64,000 nt of DNA from Pagrus major (GCF_040436345.1 NC_133221.1:20705165-20769164), one strand, 5' to 3'. Shown: positions 35,301 through 48,600, numbered from the stretch's first letter. The notes: generated from the letters alone by a model not told the origin. Made by a program: numbers and translations.

Positions 35301-36297
35301 ATAGCTGAGACAATGAGGGAGCCAGGAAAGAGAGATTAATCAGAAATGTTAGCTTTAACAAAGGGCAGCTCACAATTCAAATGAATCCTAGACAGGCCCA
35401 AGATCTTAAGAGGCCCACAGACAATGTCAGTGGCAGCAGGGCACATAATACTGATTTCTTCAGCCACCCCCCCCAATGGACACAAAACACCAGCTCACAG
35501 ATGTTGGCTGCCCCTATAATGCAGACCCTCCATCTTCCTTCTGCCTTCCAAAAAAACGTTCCAACTTTGGACCAACTTTTAATTTCATATGTAATGTTAA
35601 TTACCTCTTTGAACAGTGACATTTGTATACATATTGGTATTGACTGAAACAAAAACCTTTGGAAAAATCACCTTTTTTACAGAGTTAAATCTGTTAGCCA
35701 GCAACAAAAGATTGTGGGACAAAGCAACACATCTGAAGATGTCACCCTGGACTCTGGGAATCCTGCTCACTGACATTCTACAAATCAAGTTTAATTGAGA
35801 AAATAATCTGTTTATTAAAGAATAACATAAATGATCATAAGTAGACGTTCAATCAAATTTATTAGAAGAAAATAAGAACCAACAAGTTATGTCTTAATCC
35901 TAACTCTTAAAACTGAAACCACAACATTGAGATTGTATTTACAAACTGTATGTCTCTCGCACAGTACTCAACATAGTTGGTGGCATTTCAGCCTCTAGAG
36001 TGGCCGATGCTCAATGTGATCCAGTCACCCATGAAACATACAGAGAACAAGTTTCTAAAAAATATTAAGCATCTAAAATGAAAACAATCCAACCTTGTCT
36101 CGTAAATGAGAGATGAGAAATGAGACATACTGTATGTTTGTTTGGTTACTTACTATGACAGAGATTCTGTTACCACATGAGAGATGATATTAAAGAAACC
36201 ACACACAGAAACTAAGTGAAAGCATCCCTGAAACAAACGCGACATCTTAAATGAAACTCACCAAGAGAAAGTCCATGTTGGAAGATTTGACAGCCAT
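26309..36297 (-). CDS. tnfrsf1a: Tumor necrosis factor receptor 1 (death-domain receptor)
   Basis: Type I membrane receptor for TNF-family ligands; the cytoplasmic death domain recruits TRADD-type adaptors. Coding exons: 36297-36262, 34991-34898, 34790-34662, 33483-33346, 33206-33176, 32531-32359, 32091-31939, 31225-31188, 30908-30800 and 26613-26309. They sum to 1206 bp, giving 401 aa, with consistent phases. Residues 1-28 are a signal peptide ([12 protein letters not shown]). About 29-160 are TNFR-type cysteine-rich repeats ([19 protein letters not shown]). A Thr/Ser-rich stalk follows. Residues 206-227 form the membrane segment, followed by NPCPCW. Residues 308-395 are the death domain with [20 protein letters not shown]. 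The death domain and the stalk-proximal ECQRKC favour TNFRSF1A over TNFRSF25. The receptor is shorter than human (455 aa). Confidence 0.88.
28165..28356. mobile_element. Fragment of the AGGGCTGCAAC-type teleost element
   Basis: Right-hand part of the family at 429-736, with 'TTTGTCCACAACCCAAATAT' and terminal ATTAATTGATGAATCATTGC. Lies in tnfrsf1a intron 9. Confidence 0.6.
28675..28718. repeat. Perfect 19-bp stem hairpin with 6-nt loop
   Basis: TATCAGGCAACTAGTGAAT (28675-28693) is followed by GATTGA and then its exact reverse complement (28700-28718). It lies in tnfrsf1a intron 9. Each arm contains ACTAGT. The origin is unknown. Confidence 0.9.
30449..30470. repeat. (ATT)n microsatellite
   Basis: Seven ATT units in tnfrsf1a intron 9. 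Confidence 0.9.
31760..31936. mobile_element. Teleost element fragment abutting tnfrsf1a exon 7
   Basis: Left half of the 429-736 family, running from 'GCTGCACAATTAATTGATTA' to 'GAATATCTTTGGGTTGTG'. It ends within a few bases of the exon 7 donor at 31938/31939. Confidence 0.65.
33640..33950. repeat. Degenerate GTTAACCTGGA-type minisatellite
   Basis: About 25 imperfect copies of a roughly 11-13-bp unit centred on GTTAACCTG, in tnfrsf1a intron 3. Units drift (GTTAACCTAAA, ATTAACCTGGA, GTTAAGATGGA), so it is an old or gene-converted array. Confidence 0.85.
34165..34300. mobile_element. LINE-like tail ('CTTTATTTATATAG')
   Basis: A short TCAAA repeat is followed by ACTTTATTTATATAGCCC, a sequence shared by many fish LINE/SINE 3' tails. 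A second example is at 63400-63480. Confidence 0.5.
35640..35815. mobile_element. Fragment of the AGGGCTGCAAC-type teleost element
   Basis: Contains 'GAAGATGTCACCCTGGACTC' and 'TTGAGAAAATAATCTG', which match internal and terminal parts of the family. Lies in tnfrsf1a intron 1. Confidence 0.5.
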
Positions 36298-39200
36298 GCA
36301 GTTAATCACCCAACTTAAGGTGAGTGTTAATTTCATTCATTGGAAAAAACAATGACGGGCAATCAAAATATATCGCCAGGCGAAGGCACCACTGAAGTCA
36401 CCAACAGGATGAGGCAATCTGACTTCAAGCCATCTGTGGATTTCCTTTAAAGCTGAGTCAAAAAAAGGTTAAGGAAGTCTGTCTGTGTGTGTGTGTGTGT
36501 GTGTGTTTTTGCGTATTTGTCGATCGAATTGTCAGTTATTTGGAGTCTTCAGAGAAGTGGTGCGAGAAACAGGAAATTCTGTGAGATCACACACCCACCG
36601 CCCCGCGCACACACACACACACACAGTGACACAACTACTGGTGGCAACGTCAGCATGAGTCCGTCTGTCTGATCATTTCCTATCATTCCATTCTGATAAT
36701 AATGTGGTTCAGACAGACAGTCTAGTGGCATAAATGGGACTAATTCATGAGCTGGATACAGTAGGTGGTAGTGTTGGTGGTTGTGTCTAAGGGGAAGGCA
36801 GGCAGGGACACTGGATATAGTAGGTACATTAGTGGCTTCATACATTTGTCTGTTGGTCTGTCAGCAGGATAACGCAAAAACTACTCAACAGATTTCCACC
36901 CAACTTGGATGGAGGATGGGTCTCAGCCCAGGATATAATCCCAATAACATTTGGTGACAATCCGGATTAATGGATGAAGGAATTTTCACTCACTTTCCTC
37001 ATTTAAAGTCCCCATGAAACAGAAGGAGAGTGTTATTTGATTCGGCATATTCATGTCTTTCCTGTAAAAACGGTCAGGTCAGGTCAGACTTGTCAACGAC
37101 ACTGATTGGCGTTTAAAGTAGCCAACAGAGTTAACGCCAAGTGCAAATTAAATGATTATGATGAGAGGGCTGGCCATAAGCAGCCCGAGTGGGACATAAT
37201 GCCTGCCAATTTGATGACAGGGAAAACAGTATCAGGTGGTTTTCTTGCCGGGTTTGGCTGTTGTCATCCTGAACATTAGGCAGATAATAGGACTGCTAAC
37301 TTTACGAGAAAGCAGTAACTGTCTAACAGAAGATAAACTCCATAAATCACCTCTGTATTGGATTCACTGTCGTCAAATTGGTTGCAGTCTCAGAGTTTGT
37401 TTTTGGTCCCGACACGGGCTGTGTTCACTTGGATCCCGCTACAGTTGGATGCTTTATAGTGGTTACTTTAGCAACAAGTAAAGCCATACGTTCATCAGGA
37501 AACTGCATAATTCACATTGGGGTTAGGTAGACCAGCCAGAGGACATTGGGACCATGGGAAAACCAGAAAACATGGTCTTCATAAAATATATCATCCAGTT
37601 TCATCCAAATCAGTAAAGAAAGTTATAAATGTGCGTTTCTGTCCAAGAATCTGTGAGACACTCTGCTCCAGCTGCGTCTTTCTGACATGAAATCTTTGTT
37701 CTGTGCCACAAATTGATGTCATGGATGGTATGACATTGTTGGCTGAAATTGGTTGATTCAAGCTTATGGAGCACAGAGTGACATTTTGTTTGACAGAACG
37801 GAGACATGACTGGATTTTGATTCAAAAATACAAAGAGACTGATTTTATGTCATTCTTTAAGGCATATATTGTTAGAAAGGTGCACAACATGCAAAAAACA
37901 ACGTTTTTTCTTCAATACAACAGAGATTGACACAGGCCTATGATGTTTGATGTTGGATTGGGCAGGCTAAATAAATTATTAATGGTATATTTAGTCCTTA
38001 AAACAGGTAAGTTTGATCTGTTTCCCACAAAAGTTGATAGAAATTAAGTCTGCAAGTTTACTTGATACTGTTTGTTCTGCTTAAAATGCGGGAATTATCT
38101 CAAGAAATGGGAAGTAACCAGGTCAAATCGTTATTTAGATTCAGATCTACCTGGGCAATGATGACACTGTAGGTTATGGGGTACAGACAAGATGTAATTT
38201 AGTGAGAAAAAGATGGCGCGCAGCAGAATGTCAGTGCTCATTTATCACGTGTACAAAAGTTCAGGGAGTAGCAGGAAACCTTGATCTGGTAGTTTGTAGG
38301 TCAAAGGACATCTAGACGTACAAGTTAAAACTGGGTTAAATGTGGTTGAGATATCTTGTCAACACTGTTTCTGTCACTTTTTGATTGAAGAACGGGTCCT
38401 TACTACACATTTAGACACTTCCACTTTACAGGGAAATATGGTTATTGAAATGCTGTTGAAACGTCTGTATGTCTCAACCATGTGTTGACAAAATAGTAAT
38501 ACTGTACATTAGATATTTATAAACTTTCACTTTTCCACCAAATTTAGTAGTTTTAATGCACACTTTAAAGCAGCATTATGTCACTTTTTTACCTTAAAAT
38601 AACAGCTTCAAGATCATGCTGATGGCACAGTATCTTGTAATGGGTGAATGGTGTCTCTGTCTCCGCCCCCCATTAACTTCACTTGTTTCTGCACTATATA
38701 ACTTCAGTGAGAGGGTAGGATCACAGCCTTACATACATGTTTACTTCTACATATTTCTACATAACGTTGCTTTACGTTTTGGAAAGTGTGTAAGCTTGTA
38801 ATTGATTATTTTTTTACTATATCTTAGATATTTATGCATCTTAGGTTAATCCCATTTATACCAGGGATGCCCGAACGTTTTTCCCTTCAAGGGCCAAAAC
38901 TGAAACTTAATGGTGGGCCATCGACAAAAAGCAAAAAGCATGAACCTATTGAATTGAATGGTGAGGATGCAAAATGGTACGAATAGATCCCAAGGTCCCT
39001 TAATCAACTGAATTCAAAACAAAGAGAAAAAGAAAACATAGCGTCACTTTGCTGCCGTGCTCAGATTATTAACAAAGAGTAATTTAGAATTTGGGATCCC
39101 ACACATCTAAAGAGCACGTTATCTCACAAAACAAAACATAAACAGTGATTTAATTGATATTATATATGAATTTATATTATATATAAATGATCTAATAATG

Positions 39201-39950
39201 TTTCTATATATTTTTTGTTTGTTTGTTTGTTTGTTTTGTTGCTGGAAGCATCTGGTTGCACACGTTGGCCATGATTTATACTCTTTTGAAGCATATGACA
39301 GTTGTACTAACAACTATCTAGGATGTCTGTAGCCTATTGTATTTATTTTTATAACAATATTTTAACGCTGCCTTCTTGGCAAGATTTCTCTTTTTAAAGT
39401 ACAGAGTAATATCAAAATAAGATTTTGATTAAATAAAGAAATAAACGTTTTATTTTTATGTTTTTTAACATTATTTACTAGGGAGTTCTCATCATGCTTT
39501 TGTGATAAAGGTGCATTTAAGTTTTTAAACACTTTCTTTCTTCTTTTTTTTCTTAGATGTATCGTAGTTTTATCTTCACGACATTTATCTGACTTGGTAG
39601 TTGTTTATTTTGTATGCATATAAAACTAAATGTTGCAGACGAACTTATAAAATATGATGCAGATTAAAACAGCACCACTTTGAGGATGTTAAAACACTGA
39701 GAGGAGCCATTTCTCCTATCTAACCTGTTTCTTTTAATATCTGGCTGCACTGACATTTTTAAAGGCGGTATTTCTCTTTGTTAATGGAGTATTTTTGGAG
39801 ACACTGTGGCGTAGCTGCTCCATGATTTCCGTGCTACACCCTGCAGATGCGCCGGAACAACGTTATTAAATTCACCCATTCGTGCGCTGTGAATTAAACG
39901 TGAATTAAATAGGTCACCGTGTGTAAAACAGCAAACATTTAGCGGAATAT
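36298..39950. other. Spacer between tnfrsf1a and znf362
   Basis: The minus-strand promoter of tnfrsf1a must lie at the left end. A (TG)n tract at 36481-36506 and a (CA)n tract at 36607-36625 sit close together. An old repeat-like piece is at about 36860-36970 and a (TTTG)n tract at about 39213-39235. No exon-like sequence was seen. Confidence 0.6.
36481..36625. repeat. Facing (TG)n and (CA)n microsatellites
   Basis: (TG)n at 36481-36506 and (CA)n at 36607-36625 are 100 bp apart and could pair as an inverted repeat. They lie about 190-330 bp upstream of the tnfrsf1a start codon. Confidence 0.9.
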
Positions 39951-39959
39951 CGGTCTGTC

Positions 39960-40900
39960 TGTCTCCCTGTGTGAGTGTTACTGTACTGAGCCTGCAGCAG
40001 CACCCAGAAGTGAACAAAGCGACCCGGAAGCGGTGGTCCGACTGGAGGCAGGCAGAGCGAACATCAACCTTTTATATTATAGCTGTACTCGCAAGACAAT
40101 ATCTGCAATCAGGACACAAGGTATTTGTGCATGTCTTTTCGTGTCTTCACTGCGGTGCATGTCTCTGGTAAACGATAGCACTCCTAAATGCGTGCGTTGT
40201 GCACAAAAATGCATCTGCTGCCCTTTGATTCGTCCAAAAGTTGCAGAATGTGGAGAGAGAGAGAGAAAAAAAAGCAGCCCTAAAAGTGAAATTTGGTGAA
40301 GATGGCACGGCGTGTCTCGGCACACAGAGCTTTGTGTGGCCGCTCGTGTTGTGACCTGAACGCGGTGGTGCGGTGGTATTTTTTGTAGTCGGTGTGGTGT
40401 TTGGCTCCAGCCTGCATCTTGTCCGTTTCCGTGCTGTTTTTTTTTTTTTTTTTCTTGCAGGGCATGGTTGTTGTAGGAAGTGTCAGTTTTTTTAAGAGGT
40501 GGGGAGGCCGGGCTATTCAAACCTGCAATTCGCCGTAAACAATCATTCATGCCTTTGACATGATAAACACACCTTTGTGTCCGCGTCGAGCCGCTTCTCT
40601 CCCCCAGCACCATCCTCACGGCAACATGTTCATGCTCCTAAAATTTTTGGGGTCTGCAGAATATGGCGTCCCGCCTTATAAAAATAAGGCTGCCATTTTT
40701 GTTTCTCTTTTGTCTGGAAATGTTTAAAGAAAACTGTCTGAGAATGTCTGAGTCGCACCGGGAGGGTCGATCCGTGAAAAGCCTCTTGTCGGTTCGGGTC
40801 CGGAGCTGACCCAACACAGCCGACATGTCCGAAAAGTCAAAGAAAGGAAAGTTTTTTTTCACTGCGTTTATCTGACAATTTAAAGCCGACGTCCACTTAT
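39960..40900 (+). promoter_or_regulatory. znf362: CpG-rich znf362 promoter and candidate first exon
   Basis: CpG-dense DNA in an AT-rich setting. An ETS-type CCGGAAGCGG is at 40024-40033, and a good donor (CACAAG|GTATTT) is at 40120/40121. A non-coding first exon ending at 40120 would splice to 42688. The exact start and exon are inferred. Confidence 0.45.
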
Positions 40901-41715
40901 TTTCAGGAATTCACACACAGACGAAAGGAGCAGAGGGGCTAAACGTCCGAGCTAGACGGCTAAAACCTGAGCCAGGCTAATGTCTAATGAATAACACAAT
41001 ATCACCAGGTGACATTTAGCTGTTTGACCCGTGTTAACTAAAAGGTGACACCGTGGGCCTCATTCACACTCTGACTTATTAGCTTAAATGTGCCATAGCA
41101 AGTTGGTACAGTGTTAAAAATTAGCCTTGACGTCTTTGACCAAGGACGTGACATTATATTCAAATTAAATGATTACCTGTATCTAAAATGTTACATCAGG
41201 TCCTTAAATAATCTCTAAAATATCTCACATTCAGTGTGTTTTTAGGGACAAAATAGCTTCATTTGATGGGTTTTTCGACATCATCTCAGGGTCCTCCTTG
41301 ACTGACAGTTAGCTCTTGTAACTGAACAATCTCCATGACAACCGAGCTTCTGCTGAGGAAAGCCAAAAAATGTAGTATGTGAACCTTGAGTTTGTCTAAC
41401 TAGATGCCTCCAAGGTCAAAGTTAAAGCTTAAATCTGCATTTATCAAGTACCAGCCTCAATTTATCGTATTAAATCTTATTCTAGATGTTTTTTGTTGTT
41501 TTTTTTAAGTCAAAACCCAAACCCAACAAAACATTTACCTCTGTGTTACCTTTTACAAGCATACGTTTGCTTTTTTTTATTAATTCAACTACCTTTTTAC
41601 TTAAAAGTGACCACGAGGAACTTTTAAGTGTTCATGAAACAGTTGTGATTCCTCTGATGATTATAAATGACCTGTAACAGCAAACGAGACCATCAGCGAA
41701 AAGACTGCTATTTTT

Positions 41716-41743
41716 ATGAAGTTGTTATTATTAACAACTTCAT
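41716..41743. repeat. 12-bp perfect hairpin in znf362 intron 1
   Basis: ATGAAGTTGTTA, a TTAT loop, then TAACAACTTCAT. Confidence 0.85.
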
Positions 41744-42688
41744 ATTATCTGATCACATATATAATAAAGCATAAATATATTACCTCAAAGCGATCCATCC
41801 CACGGTCTCTCTCTCACTCGCTTTCAAAACAAATCTTTATGTTTACAACAGATCAGAACGTGTTTGTCAAAAGGGGCCACTAGAATCAACAAAAACTAAA
41901 GGTTCCTCGTCACTGGTTGCACCAGTATGAGATTTTCACAGTACAAAAATATCACACACGTACAGTAGCAAACAATTATTATTATTATTCAGTTGCAATG
42001 ACCCTTTAAGGAATGAAAACAACAGGTTTTCTTGATTGAGTTAGTGCTTTATGAGTATTATTTCTCTTTTCAGTAGCTTGGATAAACTAATGGTCATGGT
42101 ATAATAACCATCCATTTTCATTCCATGATATATGGTTGCAACTGTACTTACCTGTCATAAAAGCTAAATTACCTTGGTATTTGTCCAAGAGCAAATTGGA
42201 AATCGAAACAAATATATGATAAATAATGAAGTCCTTGGAAGTTATTAGTATTTGCTCCAATTGTGTCACGTGTGTAAAGAAACTTGCCTGCATCAAGTGT
42301 CCCAAAATCTGACTTAAATGTATTTTTGTGTAATAAAGGTCTAATAAAATGTTCGTTCATAATTGGTTAAAAAAAAAATCACGTGATTAAACGCTGAAAG
42401 GCATGCAAAACTAGATGAAAGTGAACGTGATGGAAACTAAAGAAAAGTTAACGGTAAGGTTGGGGTCAAAGGAAGGTGCTCAACATCCCTACTAAACAGG
42501 AAACCTGTGTCGCTTGTGGTTTCAGTGTCATTATTTCTGTCAGCAGAGTTTGGGTGTTGTTTGAAAAGCAGTGCTTTGCATCATAACCTCCTCCCTGACC
42601 GACTTTGAGAAATCTGTAGTACGATAAGAGCTTGTTAGGTATAACTTGACTTTTGAATACGACTACAATAAATGTTATTCTTTTCAGG

Positions 42689-45600
42689 ATGGCGGAGCCT
42701 CGATTTAACAACCCGTATTTCTGGCCGCCGCCTCCATCCATGCCAGGCCAGGTAAGTCCATTCGTAACATGTAATTACTGTGACATTTCCACATTTAATT
42801 GCCATTTGTTTCCATGTGTGAATGTCTGTTCAGCCATTCAGCACCAGTCTGTCAGTGAAACAAACTCTCAGAGACAGAGTCCGTCACAGTTTGTTCTCGT
42901 AGATTAAACAATTATGGATCTTGTACTGTGTGCTGTTAAGTGTTTTCTGTCCTGGGATGTGTTTTCGGGGCGTGAATGACATTCACACACGGTGGCTGTT
43001 TTCTGTTGAGCATGACCCGTTAACCCTTTCAGCTGGATAACCTGGTGCTCATTAACAAGATCAAGGAGCAGCTGATGGCTGAGAAGATCCGACCCCTGCA
43101 CCTGCCGCCTACCTCCACCCCTTCCCAGCAGTCTTTGCTGGTGCCCACCTCGTCCCCGGACGGTAGCGCTCAGCACGTCATGTCGGTGCCAAAGCTGCAG
43201 CAGTTGCCGGGCCACCACCCGCAGGGCTCCGGACAGCCGGACATCGCTCTCCACGCTCGTCCTGCCTCCAGCTCTGGACCAGGTACAGTCTCACTTCATT
43301 GTTTGTAGACCTGAGTATCGGTGTTTTCTTTCATCAAATAACATAACAATAATGCGGTATAAGGGCGTAACTGATTCAAATGCCATCATCTGACAACTTC
43401 CAGATGGAAACATGGACGACAAGTCGGCAGTGAAGGCCAAAGGACTGTGGGAGGACTGGCACATGAGACAGCTCAGTGAGCAGCCTGGCCGGATCAACCA
43501 TCGCTCAGGTACTGCAGTCAGTCAGTCACCTGCTTTCTGGTCTGTTGACACAGGGAAATATCAGCCAGGACATCAGCCTGGTGTTTGTTTAAGTCAGCAG
43601 CAGTGTGATCAGTCATACTGTTTAATTGTCTCTTAAGTCTGGGAGACAGTAAAGCAACAATGAAGGAAATACTATAGCTGACAAGTACATTTTACGACTG
43701 TTCCAAATAGTTTGAAGGTTGAAAGTTTCATCATAACGTTGGCATTTTAATTATGGGCAGCCTCTTTTTCATGTCTATTGATTCTGTTCAGTCCCAGTTT
43801 TTCTGCCCAGTTGCAGATAAAGATAGGGATACACAATATTATTGGTATTTTTACTATTTGTAGGATTATATTCCAGTGGTGGCTGCGTAGGATTCTTTCA
43901 GACTTATGTGATCCAAACTTTCCCAATAACTCCAGAGCGCATTTAAGTCCAAAAGTCAAAATGTATTAAAAAAAGATGCATGTAATAGTTTCTAGGGCCC
44001 AACCGATACTCAATTTTTAGAGCTCATGCCAATATTAGGGAGTAAAAAAATTTCAATATCTATGTATCGGCTGATATACACACATTTTGGTTATTAAACA
44101 CTTGTGACAAAGATTTGTAAATAAAAAAATATTCTCTTTCGATCCATATTTGTGGACGTTTCAGCTTTTTAAAAACAACATTTTCACTGAGGTCAGTGCT
44201 TGCTGCACACAAAAGGAGGCACTCTTCTGTATTAACAGCATTGTCTAGCAGCAATCTAACAGCACCATTAATGACATTATTATAACCACAACAGCAAAAA
44301 ATCTATTTAAGCTCGAACACTGTTATAGTAATAATCATTCAAGAAAGTTTAGTTTGAGGAGTTTTTGTTTATTAATTTGGGTGATGACATCATAAAATGA
44401 CCAAGCACCAAGATTCAGTGTTCAGTGGGCATTCAGGCAGGCAGCGTGTGAAACTGATGAGATGCTCACTGTATCATTAGTTGGTTGAAAAGTGTGCAAC
44501 ACATCAAATTAGACTTTATTTAACGGTTTCGGAGGCTTAAAGCAGGGAAATAAACGCTGAGGGAAAAATAATGAGACACAGTTGTTGGTTTTCAGGCAGA
44601 TGGCTGGTGATGAGGGTACACTGAAACGCATAAAATTTTAGGCCGACGTGGTAAACCGACAAGATATAAAAGGACACTTGAGGCTTTATAAGCTGTTAAA
44701 CAACCATATCAGTGGTCTTGCAAGTTTAAATCCATTTACTACAAATCATTTATTTTGTTTTTAGGAGTTTCAGTGTATTATTGCCACTGTTCCAGCCAGC
44801 CATTGGTTTTCTTTAATTTCTGTACAATGTAAAAAAAATAAGGGAGCAAGACTTATTTACTTTTTACAGACTTTATGTTCACTGTGATGTTTTCCACAAC
44901 TAAAAGCCTGTCAACTTTTTTATTTTATCATACAGAAATGAATGGTTACCAATCACCTGTTGGAATAGCTAGAATTATACAAAAAATATATAAACTTTGT
45001 AGAATGCATTCATCAATGGTCGCGAAAAAAATAAATCTTTTGAATGAAAATGTAAATCTTTAGTTTGGAGCTAGACCTTTCAAAACAACAATGTGGTGAT
45101 CCAAATTTTCATTTGTGTTGCAGTAAGTGGGGAAAAAACAGTTCTGGGTTTCCCTTCTCCAGGTCTGGCTCTGTCATCCCGACCCGACAGCCACAGCACC
45201 TCAGAGGCCCTGACCCCCACGACTCCAACCTCCAGCAGCCAGCACCGCCTGGGCGGCGCTCCCTCCGTGAACATCATCTCTGGGCTTGCCAGCGGTCCTG
45301 GCATGGACCACATGAAAGCCGGTGGCCTGGCTGGACTCTTGGGCCCCCCACCCAAGGCACCCCGGGGACGTAAGAAGATCAAAGCTGAAAACCAGTCTGG
45401 GCCTCTGCTGGTGGTGCCCTACCCCATCCTAGCTGACCAAGGCTGCGTCACCATCGCACCCAAAGAGGGCAAAACGTACAGGTAGGACACAGGAAGTCCT
45501 TACTGCAGCACACAGAAATGGATGTTTTCTTTTACTGCTGGTCTTGCAAAGCCGATTCACAGATTTAATTGTGGTCTGTAAAAGATCAATAAGCACTTTC

Positions 45601-48600
45601 CTGAGACAAGTTAGGTTTTAAGTAGGCTGAAGATGATTGAGATGTGCTCCTCCTCGCTGAGACATCAATATGAACCCGTCTTCCATCTGATTAGATTAAG
45701 GCTTCACTCAGTGGATGGTTCATTGATCTTTGCCTGTAAAAATGTGGCTTTTTTTTTCTTATTCTTGTTTTTTTTTTGTTTTTCTATAAGGATTGGGAGC
45801 TTTCAGAGGCAGAGAATCACACTGCTATCTAAATGATCCGACTCCAAGCTGTGAGACCTAATTGATTCTCAGTAGTTGTTTTCCACAATAAAACCTCTTA
45901 GCAAAACTGAAGCTCGTAAGACTTAATTTGAGACATTAGCTCAATGCAGTGTAGAGATTTTAAACCATTACCTGCTTTAAATGTCTTGAAAATGACGTCG
46001 ATGGTTAAATACTCAGTTTAAGGTTCTATTTCTAGTTTTAAGTTGACTGCAACAGCCTGATCACATCACATTTATGCCGTTTTGTGTCCTTTTTTCTGTC
46101 ACCAAGATGTAAAGTGTGCCCGCTCACCTTCTTAACCAAGTCAGAGATGCAGATTCACTCCAAGTCCCACACGGAGGCCAAACCACACAAGTGTCCCCAC
46201 TGCTCCAAGACGTTCGCCAACGCCTCCTACCTGTCCCAGCACCTGCGCATCCACCTGGGGATCAAACCCTACCACTGCTCCTACTGCGAGAACTCGTTCC
46301 GTCAGCTGTCACACCTGCAGCAGCACACCAGGTTGGTCCAGCTGTGAACAGCTGTGAAGCAGGGAAAATCTGAGGAGCCACTGAGGCGCTAACACACAGA
46401 TTACACACCATTTTTTTTATTAAATACAAGCACAAATACACCCATGCCAACGTGCATTACTGTATAATAATATATCCTCACAAAAAAGACAAGAGAAACA
46501 ATTGGACACAGAAAATTAAATAGAAATAAAAGAAGCAAATACACATATATAGACAGTATATATGACAATTTTTATATAGTCCCACTCAGATTACTGATTT
46601 TACAGCATTTCGAAAGTCATGTTTTGTCTTTTTTTTCTGCCATAGAATTTGTCTGCTGAAATCCCTCTACACTTAGGCACAGGCATATTGTTTTCTGAAG
46701 TTTGACCAAATCTTTCCTAAACTTTAAATACTCCTGGTTAGGTCTTGTTGTATATTTCATAGATGCATCAACGTTGTGGCTAATATATGTCTCAAGTAGC
46801 TGAGGTTACAGACTCTATTGTGGACTCGCTGCATCTCGCTTGTCAAAGTCATTCTAAAGAAAAATTTTGAGGTAATTTGTAACATTTTTGATCTGCTTCC
46901 ATTACCACAGAATCCACACTGGCGATAGGCCTTATAAATGTGCTCATCCCGGATGTGAAAAGGCTTTTACCCAGCTGTCTAACCTTCAGGTCAGTATGTC
47001 GTCGAAACATGTTGTAAAGACATAAACGGGTTCATTGTTTTTATTGACTGTAATCTCTGTCTGTGTTTCTCCCCCAACAGTCTCACCAGAGGCAGCACAA
47101 TAAAGACAAGCCGTATAAATGTCCTAACTGCTACCGTGCCTACTCAGACTCTGCATCGTTGCAGATCCACTTGTCAGCGCACGCCATCAAAAACGCTAAG
47201 GCCTACTGCTGTAGCATGTGTGGCCGGGCATACACCTCAGTGAGTAAACCGCAGGTTATCTGTGTGATGAGTTTCAGATTTTCCCAGTGTGCCTCCAGAC
47301 AGACGTTTTGCACTGATGGTACTGTTGATAAGATGATGGCCTTTGATGACAGGCAGGCTCACCAGGTTTCCTGTTTGTAATACTTAACAATGTTCAATGT
47401 TGTTCAGACAGACATAAAAAAAGTGACTAAAACAACTATAAGGAATTTGATTTTTGTCAATTCTGGTTGTCCCTGTGGATGCTGTGAAAGAAAGTAAACT
47501 TTGTTTTACTGCAGTACCGTACCACCTGACTACAGAGCAGCTTCTTTCCTCAGGCTGTGAGACTGCGAGACTGAGGCTGTGATGACTTATCTGACCCGGA
47601 TAAGTCGTAATCTATTAATTAAGAAAAACTTTAATAATTATGAAGAAATAGCCAATCTTCATACTAATGGTCTCGTTTGCTAATGTAGGTCATTTAGAGG
47701 CATCATATGAAGCTGAGACTCTTTCATAACCACTTAAAAGTTCCTTGTGGTTCAAAGTTCTTCTCACTTTGACATACACAGATCTACGTCAAGGTACATA
47801 GCAACACGTTAAAACATTTATTTCCACCGAAGCCCAACAGATTTCTCCCTAGAGCTGAAACGATTAATTGATTACTTAATCATCAGAAAATTAATCAGTA
47901 AGTATTGTTTTGATCCTTTAAGCAAAAATGCCACTCCAACTCAAATGTTTATATTTTCTGTTTTTTCTTCTATGATAATAAACTATCAATTACATCTAAT
48001 TTTAATGCGTCAGGTGAGCTCTGGGAAATTGTGATTTGATATTATTTATCATTTATTTTTTTAAACACTTGACAATTAATCAAAAAAATACTTAGCATAT
48101 TAACCAAAAAAAAATTGTTTGTTGCAGCCCTTAAATGGGCTAAATGTAGCAATTTACATGTATTAATAACATTTTTCATTGGCTATATGTGAGCGGATTG
48201 TAACCTGAGATGATGAAACCTTCGTCTCTCTCTGTTGCCTATACAAGACTGTGGAAGATTTGTTTAGGTTGTTTAATACTGCTGGACTGTGGATTTCTGT
48301 GTGAAGGACTTGGGTCGGATTTTCCATAACAGTCCAAAGGATGCAACGTTCTCGAGTGCTTTGTCTCAGTGTCTCTCTATGCTCTGCTAACAGAGAGCAA
48401 CAGTAGCTAACGTTAGTTTAGAAATGGACTCTGTTAACATAAACTAGCGACCGGCTTCCAGCACAACAGGAGTTCCACAGAGCCCCTTAATTTCTCCACA
48501 TATTTTAATGTTTTTCTCAAGATAATATCTGTCTCCTTAAGATGAGCTTAGTGTTTTCTTTAATAAGTGCTCCTTAAAAGATTAGATTAGTGCTTCTTAA

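Noticed and set aside
26309-36297. TNFRSF25 or TNFRSF1B as the identity of the receptor
   Set aside because: TNFRSF1B lacks a death domain. The death-domain pattern [16 protein letters not shown] is closer to TNFRSF1A than TNFRSF25 as I recall them.
36481-36625. Facing TG/CA tracts as a CRISPR- or IS-like inverted structure
   Set aside because: They are plain dinucleotide microsatellites in vertebrate DNA.
40077-40619. 180-codon minus-strand frame opposite the znf362 promoter
   Set aside because: Long frames are expected in CpG-rich DNA; it contains a poly-Lys run from an A/T tract and no recognisable domain. A divergent transcript cannot be excluded.
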